A DNA stretch of 64,000 bases, from NCBI RefSeq assembly GCF_900602065.1, contig NZ_UWFN01000091.1, positions 167,625 through 231,624 on the forward strand. The letters run 5' to 3'. Numbering within the stretch: the stretch's first letter is position 1; the number at the start of each line of letters is the position of its first letter. The translations under genes and the position numbers were made by a program. The notes beneath the pieces were generated by a model, which was given only the letters and a program-made list of their open reading frames with translations, ran no database searches and had not been told where the DNA came from. The DNA is from Pseudomonas viridiflava. GTDB taxonomy: Bacteria; Pseudomonadota; Gammaproteobacteria; Pseudomonadales; Pseudomonadaceae. Positions 56,620-64,000 of the stretch are shown piece by piece.

Positions 56620-56698
56620 GATTTACGTCGCATATCAGCTTGCGGGCAAGCACTGAAAATCCCGTGGTGCTCCAATTCTGCTGCGTAAAAACGCGGTA

Positions 56699-57289
56699 TC
56701 AGTCAGGTTCTGTATTTAAAACAATCCGCCCCCGGCTCAAATCCGCCAATTGCCGCTGCAGCAGTTCAACCTGTTCAGGTCCAACCGCAATCGCAAGGTC
56801 CACTCCATTAGCGGTGAAGTCTTCGTTCTGGACCAATCCGTTCAGCTCGGCAAGCCGCAGCTTTACCAAGGCCAATTCGCTGAAGCTGCAGGACAAATTG
56901 AGTTGTACGCGAGTGATCAGAGGCAGGCGTTCAGCCTGTTGCAGGCATTTGTTCGCTCCGCCACCGTAGGCTCGGGCTAGGCCGCCGGTACCCAGTTGAA
57001 TGCCGCCGTACCATCGAATCACCAGAACCACGACCTGATCGAATTCCTGAGCCTCGATGGCCGCCAGAATCGGTCGGCCTGCCGTCCCGCCAGGTTCGCC
57101 GTCGTCATTGCTGCGGTATTGATCGGCCAGTTTCCAGGCCCAGCAATTGTGAGTCGCGTTGAGGTCGCTGTTCTGCTCGATAAACGCTTGTGCGTCGGCG
57201 GCACTGGTGATCGGCGCGGCAAGGGTAATGAAGCGGCTCTTGCGAATCTCTTCGCGAAATTCACAAGGGCCAACCAGAGTAAAAGGCAT
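56699..57289 (-). CDS. yigZ: IMPACT family protein YigZ
   Basis: The ATG at 57287-57289 (MPFTLVGPC) gives a 196-residue UPF0029/IMPACT protein with KSRFITLAAP, HNCWAWKL, DDGEPGGTAG and IRWYGGIQLGTGGLARAYGG, the core family signatures, and a C-terminal DUF1949-like region. Function is uncertain (a translation or protease-related role has been proposed for relatives). It is 32 bp downstream of the TetR gene. An in-frame upstream extension overlaps tetR and is not needed. Confidence 0.92.
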   Translation of the reverse strand: MPFTLVGPCEFREEIRKSRFITLAAPITSAADAQAFIEQNSDLNATHNCWAWKLADQYRSNDDGEPGGTAGRPILAAIEAQEFDQVVVLVIRWYGGIQLGTGGLARAYGGGANKCLQQAERLPLITRVQLNLSCSFSELALVKLRLAELNGLVQNEDFTANGVDLAIAVGPEQVELLQRQLADLSRGRIVLNTEPD

Positions 57290-57321
57290 GCGTGGGTTCC
57301 AGCTGTAAACAGTTGCGCCAG

Positions 57322-57984
57322 TTAAGCGCCTGGAGGCGTGAGGCCGCAACCCTTGAGAATGATGCGGATGAGATTATCGCCCGCAACCTCCATATCTTGC
57401 TTGGTCAAACGAGTGCGCCCGGTCACTTGGCAGATTTGCGTGGCAAAGTCGGCGTAATGTTGAGTGCTGCCCCACAGCAGGAAAATCAGGTGGACCGGAT
57501 CCACCGGGTCCATTTTGCCTGCATCGATCCACGCCTGGAAAACCGAGGCTCGACCTTGAAACCAGGCTTGGTAATCCTGGCTGAAGTATTGGTTAAGGCA
57601 TTCGCCACCGCTGATGATCTCCATCGCGAAGATTCGAGAAGCCTGAGGCTGGCGGCGAGAGAACTCCATCTTGGCTCTTATGTATTGGCTCAGCGCCAGC
57701 GCAGGGTCGTCCTCGACGGTAAGATTGTTGAAGGTGCTGTCCCACAGTTCGAGGATGTTGCTGAGTACCGCAACGTACAGCCCCAGCTTGTTAGTGAAGT
57801 AATAATGAAGATTGGCCTTGGGCAGCCCGGCGTTCAGCGCGATGGTATTCATGCTGGTGCCTTTGAAACCATGACGGGCGAATTCATCTTCCGCAGCTTT
57901 GATAATGGCTTCTTCATTCTTCTGACGAATGCGGCTGGCCGGCTTTATGCTGTGAGTACTGTGCGCTGGGACTTCAAGGATCAT
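57322..57984 (-). CDS. RutR-like TetR-family regulator
   Basis: A 220-residue regulator with a TetR helix-turn-helix (residues about 20-65: RIRQKNEEAIIKAAEDEFARH, then AGLPKANLHYYFTNKLGLY) and a C-terminal YcdC/RutR-like ligand domain (SRIFAMEIISGG, IDPVHLIFLLWGSTQHYADFA-like region). RutR senses uracil and thymine in E. coli; here the neighbouring permease, ABC and purine genes suggest a nucleobase ligand. It probably recognises the CTGNCCA-N6-CAG sites. Downstream of the NCS2 permease by 110 bp. Confidence 0.85.
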   Translation of the reverse strand: MILEVPAHSTHSIKPASRIRQKNEEAIIKAAEDEFARHGFKGTSMNTIALNAGLPKANLHYYFTNKLGLYVAVLSNILELWDSTFNNLTVEDDPALALSQYIRAKMEFSRRQPQASRIFAMEIISGGECLNQYFSQDYQAWFQGRASVFQAWIDAGKMDPVDPVHLIFLLWGSTQHYADFATQICQVTGRTRLTKQDMEVAGDNLIRIILKGCGLTPPGA

Positions 57985-58044
57985 GGGGCAGTTCCGGACA
58001 GATCATGGGGTGCAATGCTGAACAGATAGCGCAACCCTGCTGAT

Positions 58045-58058
58045 CCGACAAGTGTCGG
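58045..58058. promoter_or_regulatory. Dyad between NCS2 and TetR genes
   Basis: CCGACA-AG-TGTCGG is a perfect palindrome 61 bp upstream of the TetR start, extended by an outer CCCTGC/GCAGGG pair. It may be an autoregulatory operator or an intercistronic hairpin. Confidence 0.35.
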
Positions 58059-58094
58059 CAGGGGAAAGCATTAAGCGTTCGGCATCTTCAGGAT

Positions 58095-59486
58095 TCAGTG
58101 CGTCGATGGTTCGCCTTCGGTTGCAGATTTTGTACCGACGGCACTGGTTTTGTCCTCTGGCAGTAGAAGGCACATGACAATGGCAGTGATGCCTCCGCTG
58201 GTAATCGCCGAGTCAAACAGGTTCTGTACCAATTTAGGCAGATGATGCAGCAGTGCCGGTTGTGCGGCGATACCCAGGCCTACACCAAAGGAGGTCGCGA
58301 TAATCAGCATGCTGCGTCGGTCCAGTGGTGCCTGGGCCAGAATACGTACGCCCGCAGCCGCAACGCTTCCGAACATCACCAGCGTCGCGCCGCCGAGAAC
58401 CGGTTTGGGGATCTGCTGCAGCAATGCGCCAATAGTCGGGAACAGCCCGAGCATGAACAGCACTGCGCCGATGTACAGGCCGACATAGCGGCTGGCCACA
58501 CCGGTGAGCTGAATGACCCCGTTGTTCTGCGCGAAAGTCGTATTGGGAAATGCGCTGAAAGTCGCGGCGATCATGCAGCTGACTCCATCGCCCAGCACTC
58601 CACCTTTGAGTCTGGCGATGTAGCTCGGGCCGCTGATAGGCTTTTTGGCGAGCATGCAGTTGGCTGTCAGGTCGCCCACTGTTTCGATGGTACTGATCAG
58701 GTAGATAAGCGCGACCGGCAGGAATGCGGTCCAGTCAAAGGCAAAGCCAAACCGGAATGGGACGGGGACGCTGATCAGGGGTAAGTCGCTGACTGAGTGA
58801 GGGACCAGCTTGCCGCTGAACCACGCCGCCAGGCTGCCAACGGCGAGGCCGATGATAATTCCCGACAAACGGATCCATGGGATATTCGAGCGGTTAAGCA
58901 GAATGATCACGGCCAGCACGAAGCCGCCAAGTGCCAGGTTCAGTGGTTCGCCAAAATCAGGCGCATTGAAGCCTCCGCCAAGGTCGGTCACGCCGACCTT
59001 GATCAGGCTGACGCCGATCAGGGTAATCACGATGCCGGTCACCAGGGGCGTGATGACTCTGCGCAGTTGGCCAATGAAGCGGCTCAAGACAATCTGCACC
59101 AGTGCCCCAAAGAAACAGACGCCGAAGATCATTGCCAGAATGTCCTCCGGGCTACCGCCGCGTTGCTTGACCAGAAAACCCGCGGACAATACTGCACCGA
59201 GGAAGGCAAAGCTGGTGCCTTGCAGGCAGATCATCCCTGCACCAATGCCAAATGGCCGACGTGCCTGGATGAAAGTACCTACGCCTGAAACCATCAACGC
59301 CATGCTGATCAGGTAGGGCATGTACGCCCCCAGACCGAGCGCCGAGCCGATCACCAATGGCGGCGTGATGATGCCGACGAAACTGGCAAGCACATGCTGC
59401 AACGCGGCCAATATGGCCGGCAATGGTTTGGGCCGATCATCCAGACCGTAGATGAGATCACTATTGGGTGAGGCGTCGGGCTGCAT
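58095..59486 (-). CDS. NCS2-family nucleobase:cation symporter
   Basis: A 463-residue transporter with about fourteen helices. The NCS2 signature is present as QNNGVIQLTGVASRYVG, with the carboxylate motif in LISTIETVGDLTANC. The family covers uracil, xanthine and urate permeases; the sequence is closest in feel to xanthine/purine permeases, which fits the purine context. It lies 45 bp downstream of a RutR-like operator. Confidence 0.92.
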   Translation of the reverse strand: MQPDASPNSDLIYGLDDRPKPLPAILAALQHVLASFVGIITPPLVIGSALGLGAYMPYLISMALMVSGVGTFIQARRPFGIGAGMICLQGTSFAFLGAVLSAGFLVKQRGGSPEDILAMIFGVCFFGALVQIVLSRFIGQLRRVITPLVTGIVITLIGVSLIKVGVTDLGGGFNAPDFGEPLNLALGGFVLAVIILLNRSNIPWIRLSGIIIGLAVGSLAAWFSGKLVPHSVSDLPLISVPVPFRFGFAFDWTAFLPVALIYLISTIETVGDLTANCMLAKKPISGPSYIARLKGGVLGDGVSCMIAATFSAFPNTTFAQNNGVIQLTGVASRYVGLYIGAVLFMLGLFPTIGALLQQIPKPVLGGATLVMFGSVAAAGVRILAQAPLDRRSMLIIATSFGVGLGIAAQPALLHHLPKLVQNLFDSAITSGGITAIVMCLLLPEDKTSAVGTKSATEGEPSTH

Positions 59487-59530
59487 GTCGTGCTCTCAAT
59501 GGGCGTCTGATACATCCACTGTGCAAAAAG

Positions 59531-59546
59531 CTGTCCAAGTGCTCAG
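59531..59546 (-). promoter_or_regulatory. RutR-like operator upstream of the NCS2 gene
   Basis: CTGTCCAAGTGCTCAG matches CTGNCCA-N6-CAG, 45 bp upstream of the permease start. Confidence 0.55.
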
Positions 59547-59631
59547 GAATTTTGAGGGCTAGTGTTTAGCGAATACCTTTAGTCGCACCTCGGTGTCCAT
59601 GGCACGGCGCTGTCGCGCAGCAAACCCAGAG

Positions 59632-59722
59632 CTGTAGGAGTGAGCTTGCTCGCGATTCGATCTCATGGTCGAAGAATTCATGTGATGAATTGACGCTATC
59701 GCGAGCAAGCTCACTCCTACAG
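59632..59722. repeat. REPIN, GCTTGCTCGCGAT class with GTAGGAGT ends
   Basis: Arms CTGTAGGAGTGAGCTTGCTC and GAGCAAGCTCACTCCTACAG are perfect inverted copies between bauR and the NCS2 promoter. Confidence 0.92.
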
Positions 59723-59750
59723 GTCGAGGGTTTGCCGCTGGGCAAATGTT

Positions 59751-60671
59751 TCAGCGTGTAGCAGCCAGCGTCTGCAGAAAGCTCTCCAGCACCAAATGGG
59801 GGCGGCGTCCCTTGCGGGTTACTGAAACAAGGCTCAGGTCATAAAAACGGGAGGAGGGCTTCAATGCCCGCAGTCGGCCCTGCTGTACCCAAAAGCCTGC
59901 GTAGTGATCCGGCAGATAGCCGATGTAACGACCGGTCAGAATCAGAAAAGCCATGCCTTCCCGGTCAGAGGCGCTGGCCGTGCAGTGGAGTGCCTGATAA
60001 TGGGCCTGAATGTCGGCAGGCAGCCTGAATGTCGGCGCAATGGCGTCCTGTTCCGCGAGTCGTTCATCGTCCAGCGCAGCGTCTTCCATATAGAAGAGTG
60101 GGTGGCCCACTGCGCAGTAAAGCAACGACCGTTCGCTGTACAGCGGCTGATACTCAAGCCCTGACAAGGCGCTGGCCTGAGGCACGACGCCGACGTGCAA
60201 GCGCCCGTCGAGCACGCCTTGTTCGACCTCATTGGGGGCAATCATGCGGATGTTGATGTGCACGTCAGGTCCGCGCTCTTTCAACTGGGCGAGTGCGTGG
60301 GTGATGCGCATATGAGGCAGGGTGACGAGGTTGTCGGTCAGGCCGATGTTCAGCTCTCCACGCAAATGCTGGTGCAGGCCATTCACCTCGGTGCGGAAGC
60401 TTTCCAGCGCGCCAAGCAGTTGCAGCGAAGACTGATAGACCTCTCGGCCTTCTTCGGTCAACGAGAAACCGGCGCGGCCGCGCTGACAAAGGCGCAAGCC
60501 CAGGCGCTGCTCAAGATCGCTCATCTGCTGGCTGATGGCCGAGCGGCCTATGCCCAGGGCGCTTTCTGCGGCGGAGAACCCGCCCGACTCGACTACGCTT
60601 CGAAAGATGCGCAGCAATCGAATATCAAAGTCGCTGACTTGTGCCAGTGGATCGGGGCGACGACTGCTCAT
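59751..60671 (-). CDS. bauR: LysR-type regulator BauR
   Basis: A 306-residue LysR protein with the winged helix at residues 12-70 (VVESGGFSAAESALGIGRSAISQQMSDLEQRL region) and a C-terminal effector domain. It is divergent from bauA, the arrangement of PA0133 (BauR) in P. aeruginosa, where it activates beta-alanine catabolism. A 21-bp dyad begins 3 bp upstream of its start, so self-repression is likely. The effector is presumably beta-alanine or a product of it. Confidence 0.9.
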   Translation of the reverse strand: MSSRRPDPLAQVSDFDIRLLRIFRSVVESGGFSAAESALGIGRSAISQQMSDLEQRLGLRLCQRGRAGFSLTEEGREVYQSSLQLLGALESFRTEVNGLHQHLRGELNIGLTDNLVTLPHMRITHALAQLKERGPDVHINIRMIAPNEVEQGVLDGRLHVGVVPQASALSGLEYQPLYSERSLLYCAVGHPLFYMEDAALDDERLAEQDAIAPTFRLPADIQAHYQALHCTASASDREGMAFLILTGRYIGYLPDHYAGFWVQQGRLRALKPSSRFYDLSLVSVTRKGRRPHLVLESFLQTLAATR

Positions 60672-60673
60672 AG

Positions 60674-60694
60674 TTTAGTAATCGGCTAACTAAA
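60674..60694. promoter_or_regulatory. LysR-type operator in the bauR/bauA gap
   Basis: TTTAGT-N9-ACTAAA is a perfect dyad of 21 bp directly upstream of bauR, fitting the LysR T-N11-A pattern. It is about 105 bp from the bauA start, suitable for activation. Confidence 0.65.
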
Positions 60695-60730
60695 GATCGT
60701 AAAAGTTGAGTTTTCACGACTTTATCCCCG

Positions 60731-60746
60731 TGGCACCGTAGCTGCA
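60731..60746 (+). promoter_or_regulatory. Possible sigma-54 promoter of bauA
   Basis: TGGCACCGTAGCTGCA has GG and GC separated by 10 bases, the -24/-12 layout of RpoN promoters, 53 bp before the bauA ATG. The -12 half is CTGCA rather than TTGCA. No RpoN-type enhancer protein is adjacent. Confidence 0.4.
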
Positions 60747-60798
60747 TCAAGTATTTGCATCCTGTCTACCGCCCAGCGCTCCAGCGAGGTCCGTTTCG

Positions 60799-62145
60799 AT
60801 GAACAGTTTCGAGTCGTCCGAGATGTCTATTGCCAGCCAATTGAAGCTTGATGCTCATTGGATGCCCTACACAGCCAATCGCAATTTCCAGCGTGATCCA
60901 CGCCTGATCGTTGCGGCACAGGGCAGTTACCTGACAGATGACAAGGGTCGCAAGATCTATGATGCATTGTCCGGTCTGTGGACTTGTGGGGCGGGTCATA
61001 CGCGCAAGGAAATTCAGGAAGCGGTCTCTAAGCAACTGGGCATTCTGGATTACTCCCCGGCGTTCCAGTTTGGTCATCCGCTGTCTTTCCAGCTTGCGGA
61101 GAAAATCACCGAGCTGACACCTGGTAACCTCAATCATGTTTTCTACACCAACTCAGGTTCCGAGTGCGCGGATACCGCAGTGAAGATGGTGCGGGCTTAC
61201 TGGCGGTTGAAAGGGCAGGCGACCAAAACCAAAATGATCGGCCGTGCCCGCGGTTACCACGGCGTGAACGTTGCGGGTACCAGCCTGGGTGGGGTTAACG
61301 GCAACCGTAAAATGTTTGGCCAGTTGATGGACGTGGATCATCTGCCCCATACCTTGCTGGCCAGCAACGCCTATTCCAAGGGTATGCCGGAGGCTGGCGG
61401 TATCGCGTTGGCTGATGAGATGCTCAAGCTGATCGAGTTGCACGACGCATCGAACATTGCAGCGGTTATCGTCGAGCCAATGGCGGGCTCTGCGGGTGTG
61501 ATTGTGCCGCCTCAGGGGTATCTCAAGCGTCTGCGGGAAATCTGCGACCAGCACAACATCCTGCTGATCTTTGACGAAGTCATTACGGGCTTTGGGCGTA
61601 CCGGATCCATGTTCGGTGCCGAGAGCTTTGGCGTTACGCCTGATCTGATGTGCATCGCCAAGCAAGTCACCAATGGCGCGATTCCCATGGGGGCAGTGAT
61701 TGCCAGCAGCGAAATTTATCAGACGTTCATGAATCAACCGACGCCTGAGTACGCTGTTGAATTCCCGCATGGTTATACCTACTCGGCACACCCTGTTGCG
61801 TGTGCGGCCGGTATCGCGGCGCTCGATCTTTTGCAGCGGGAAAACCTTGTCCAGCAGGCGGCCGAAGTGGCGCCGCACTTCGAAAGCGCGCTGCATGGCA
61901 TCAAAGGTACGAAGAACGTCGTCGACATTCGTAACTATGGCCTGGCCGGTGCTATTCAGATTGCCCCACGTGATGGTGATGCAATCGTGCGACCGTTCGA
62001 AGCAGGCATGAAGCTCTGGAAGGCTGGTTTCTACGTCCGGTTTGGCGGTGACACCTTACAGTTCGGTCCAACCTTCAACAGCAAGCCGCAAGACCTGGAT
62101 CGTTTGTTTGATGCGGTGGGCGAAGCGCTGAATCAGGTCGACTGA
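60799..62145 (+). CDS. bauA: Beta-alanine:pyruvate aminotransferase BauA
   Basis: A 448-residue class III omega-transaminase that converts beta-alanine plus pyruvate to malonate semialdehyde plus alanine. PLP residues include the Asp in FDEVITGFGRTG and Lys288 in CIAKQVTNGAIPMG; the Gly-rich NSGSECADTAVKM is typical of omega-amino acid:pyruvate enzymes. It is 61 bp upstream of the dehydrogenase gene in one rightward operon. Confidence 0.95.
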   Translation: MNSFESSEMSIASQLKLDAHWMPYTANRNFQRDPRLIVAAQGSYLTDDKGRKIYDALSGLWTCGAGHTRKEIQEAVSKQLGILDYSPAFQFGHPLSFQLAEKITELTPGNLNHVFYTNSGSECADTAVKMVRAYWRLKGQATKTKMIGRARGYHGVNVAGTSLGGVNGNRKMFGQLMDVDHLPHTLLASNAYSKGMPEAGGIALADEMLKLIELHDASNIAAVIVEPMAGSAGVIVPPQGYLKRLREICDQHNILLIFDEVITGFGRTGSMFGAESFGVTPDLMCIAKQVTNGAIPMGAVIASSEIYQTFMNQPTPEYAVEFPHGYTYSAHPVACAAGIAALDLLQRENLVQQAAEVAPHFESALHGIKGTKNVVDIRNYGLAGAIQIAPRDGDAIVRPFEAGMKLWKAGFYVRFGGDTLQFGPTFNSKPQDLDRLFDAVGEALNQVD

Positions 62146-62206
62146 CCAATCTCTTCTATATAGATGACAGGCGCGGAGTCGTTCGCGCCTGCTTTGGAGT
62201 CATTTC

Positions 62207-63700
62207 ATGAGCACCATTCAACACTTGATCGATGGCCAGTTGGTCAGCGACAACGGCCGCACTGCTGACGTGTTCAACCCGTCGACCGGGCAGGCCATCC
62301 ACAAAGTTTCACTGGCCAGTCGTGAAACCGTGCAGCAAGCCATCGATTCGGCCAAGGCAGCGTTTCCGGCCTGGCGCAATACGCCACCGGCAAAACGTGC
62401 TCAGGTCATGTTTCGCTTCAAGCAACTGCTGGAGCAGAACGAAGGTCGCATCGCACAACTGATCAGTGAAGAACACGGCAAGACTCTCGAAGACGCCGCG
62501 GGTGAGCTCAAGCGTGGTATCGAAAACGTGGAATACGCTTGTGCGGCTCCTGAAATTCTAAAGGGTGAGTACAGTCGCAATGTCGGCCCGAATATTGATG
62601 CCTGGTCCGATTTCCAGCCGCTAGGTGTGGTTGCCGGTATTACGCCGTTCAATTTTCCGGCCATGGTCCCGCTGTGGATGTATCCCCTGGCGATCGCCTG
62701 CGGTAACTGTTTCATTCTCAAACCGTCAGAGCGCGACCCCAGCTCCACATTGCTGATTGCCCAACTGCTGCACGAGGCCGGTTTGCCTAAGGGAGTACTT
62801 AATGTCGTTCATGGCGACAAGGCTGCGGTGGATGCGTTGATTGAAGCGCCGGAAGTCAAAGCGCTCAGTTTTGTGGGCTCAACACCAATCGCCGAGTACA
62901 TCTATAAAGAAGGCGCTGCACGTGGCAAGCGAGTGCAAGCGTTGGGCGGCGCGAAAAACCATGCGGTGCTGATGCCTGATGCTGATCTGGACAACGCCGT
63001 CAGTGCCTTGATGGGCGCAGCTTACGGTTCGTGCGGTGAGCGCTGCATGGCGATTTCAGTTGCCGTGTGTGTGGGGGATCAGATTGCCGATGCTCTGGTG
63101 GCCAAACTGGTGCCGCAGATCGCTTCGCTGAAAATTGGTGCCGGTACAACATGTGGGCTGGATATGGGGCCTCTGGTCACCGGCCAGCATCGCGACAAAG
63201 TAAGCGGCTATATAGAAGACGGTGTGCAAGCGGGCGCGAAGCTGGTCGTTGATGGGCGTGGTTTAAGCATTGCGGGTAATGAAGACGGCTTCTTTATGGG
63301 TGGTTGCCTGTTCGACCAGGTGACGCCGGAGATGCGTATCTATAAAGAAGAGATCTTCGGCCCGGTGCTGTGCATCGTGCGGGTTGCCAGTCTTGAGCAG
63401 GCCATGCAACTGATCAATGATCATGAATACGGTAATGGCACGTGCATCTTTACCCGAGACGGTGAAGCTGCGCGTTTGTTCTGCGATGAAATTGAAGTGG
63501 GTATGGTCGGAGTTAACGTGCCTTTGCCAGTGCCGGTTGCCTATCACAGCTTCGGCGGCTGGAAGCGTTCGCTGTTCGGCGATCTGCATGCGTATGGTCC
63601 AGACGGCGTGCGGTTCTATACGCGTCGTAAGGCAATTACTCAGCGCTGGCCGCAGCGTGCAAGCCATGAAGCGTCGCAGTTCGCCTTTCCCAGTCTGTAA
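62207..63700 (+). CDS. bauC: Methylmalonate/malonate-semialdehyde dehydrogenase (CoA-acylating)
   Basis: A 497-residue aldehyde dehydrogenase of the MmsA type: GITPFNFPAMVPLWM, the FVGSTPIAEYIY cofactor loop, the catalytic Cys280 in GERCMAIS and the C-terminal SFGGWKRSLFGD. With bauA it forms the beta-alanine pathway to acetyl-CoA. BauC and the valine-pathway MmsA are close paralogues; the operon context favours BauC. A terminator follows. Confidence 0.92.
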   Translation: MSTIQHLIDGQLVSDNGRTADVFNPSTGQAIHKVSLASRETVQQAIDSAKAAFPAWRNTPPAKRAQVMFRFKQLLEQNEGRIAQLISEEHGKTLEDAAGELKRGIENVEYACAAPEILKGEYSRNVGPNIDAWSDFQPLGVVAGITPFNFPAMVPLWMYPLAIACGNCFILKPSERDPSSTLLIAQLLHEAGLPKGVLNVVHGDKAAVDALIEAPEVKALSFVGSTPIAEYIYKEGAARGKRVQALGGAKNHAVLMPDADLDNAVSALMGAAYGSCGERCMAISVAVCVGDQIADALVAKLVPQIASLKIGAGTTCGLDMGPLVTGQHRDKVSGYIEDGVQAGAKLVVDGRGLSIAGNEDGFFMGGCLFDQVTPEMRIYKEEIFGPVLCIVRVASLEQAMQLINDHEYGNGTCIFTRDGEAARLFCDEIEVGMVGVNVPLPVPVAYHSFGGWKRSLFGDLHAYGPDGVRFYTRRKAITQRWPQRASHEASQFAFPSL

Positions 63701-63717
63701 GTAGCTGTCTTTAAAAG

Positions 63718-63747
63718 AGGGGGAGCCGCCAGGCTCTCCTTGTGTTT
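63718..63747 (+). terminator. Rho-independent terminator after bauC
   Basis: GAGGGGGAGCC and GGCTCTCCTTG form a GC-rich stem with loop GCCA, followed by TGTGTTTTA, about 18 bp after the bauC stop. Confidence 0.85.
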
Positions 63748-63790
63748 TAGGGCGTTTCAGAGAGATATGACAATTTAGTGAAATTAGGGG

Positions 63791-63818
63791 TTGACGGCCT
63801 CTCTAATGTCTCTATAAT
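63791..63818 (+). promoter_or_regulatory. rRNA operon promoter P1
   Basis: TTGACG and TATAAT are separated by 16 bases, with a GC-rich discriminator (TCGCACC). It is the first of two strong tandem promoters at the window edge. Confidence 0.8.
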
Positions 63819-63936
63819 TCGCACCTCTTCTGGCGCAGGCGGAACGAAAAACTCCTTGATAATCAACGAGTTGGACGATTTAACTAGCGAGGAAGAGGCT
63901 TCGATGAAGTTGATCGAAAGCGGTGAAAAAAGGGAG

Positions 63937-63964
63937 TTGACAGCAGGTTGTAACGCTGTAGAAT
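63937..63964 (+). promoter_or_regulatory. rRNA operon promoter P2
   Basis: TTGACA and TAGAAT with a 16-base spacer, followed by the discriminator TCGCCTCCCGC. This block is characteristic of the DNA upstream of Pseudomonas 16S rRNA genes, so an rrn operon should start just after position 64000. GC-rich discriminators make such promoters sensitive to ppGpp. Confidence 0.85.
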
Positions 63965-64000
63965 TCGCCTCCCGCTAACGAGCAACGTGATGTTGATCGA

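Larger units (their letters stand above)
55972..56698. other. 727-bp gene-free region with DnaA-box-like repeats
   Basis: Between the ABC operon start and yigZ end there is no credible gene. The stretch holds the ABC operator, two copies of a DnaA-box-containing repeat, an AT-rich segment (TATATGACATATTTGTATAA near 56372), a perfect 11-bp hairpin and a REPIN. A near-match to the DnaA box in the opposite orientation (TGTGGATAT, 55998-56006) adds a third. Confidence 0.55.

Noticed and set aside
63778..63978. 66-codon open frame at the right edge
   Set aside because: It runs through both rRNA promoters and has no protein-like features.

Overview
The window is a chromosomal segment of a Pseudomonas, most likely the fluorescens/putida/syringae side of the genus rather than P. 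aeruginosa. Three things point there. The gene order matches three blocks I recall from P. aeruginosa PAO1: lnt-corC-ybeY-phoH-miaB-hemL-thiE-thiD-ladS; the MaoC/FabG/thiolase/RIO kinase/cueR block; and the adenine deaminase to bauRAC block. About twenty GTGGGAGC- or GTAGGAGC-type paired REP elements (REPINs) sit between genes. The last 300 bases carry tandem stringent-type promoters typical of a Pseudomonas rRNA operon whose 16S gene would begin just outside the window.

Layout. 0-10.8 kb: the C-terminus of an unrecognised protein, a YdcF-like envelope protein, the leftward phoH-ybeY-corC-lnt operon, miaB, a DUF1820 gene, a Sel1-repeat protein, hemL, thiE and thiD. 11-18 kb: a LadS-type sensor kinase without a receiver domain, an AidB-type acyl-CoA dehydrogenase, AMP nucleosidase, RluE, DUF2788 and an Lrp-family regulator. 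18-30 kb: a candidate structured RNA, a Gln-rich DUF6515 protein, a metal efflux protein, a lipoprotein, an RBBP9-like hydrolase, HrpB, an EEP phosphatase, YciC, DUF2076, a NYN/DEDDh nuclease pair and an RhlE helicase. 30-37 kb: MaoC hydratase, FabG4-like reductase and thiolase (an acyl-CoA module), an SBF-like transporter, an AraC regulator and a RIO kinase.

37-41 kb: a copper-homeostasis cluster (copA-cueR leftward, copZ rightward, a small secreted protein between them) with two near-ideal CueR operators. 41.5-44 kb: a Bcr-type efflux pump, an AT-richer gene-poor patch with a possible decayed ORF, and an ArsR-type regulator. 44-59.5 kb: a purine salvage region with adenine deaminase, a 2OG-Fe(II) oxygenase, a BMP-family nucleoside-binding protein, 8-oxoguanine deaminase, the matching RbsA-like ABC transporter, an NCS2 permease and a RutR-like TetR regulator. 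Three of its transport promoters carry the same CTGNCCA-N6-CAG operator. Interspersed are chaA, yigZ and a MerR/SDR/membrane-protein locus. 59.7-63.7 kb: beta-alanine catabolism (bauR, bauA and a methylmalonate-semialdehyde dehydrogenase). 63.7-64 kb: rRNA promoters.

No CRISPR array, tRNA, prophage, insertion sequence or obvious novel defence or biosynthetic cluster was seen; most of the window is ordinary core genome. The observations most worth following are regulatory or repeat-level: the shared purine operator, the paired CueR boxes, a 140-bp element with 16-bp perfect terminal inverted repeats, a duplicated DnaA-box motif in a 727-bp gene-free stretch, the receiver-less LadS, a candidate small RNA, and covariation inside individual REP arms.
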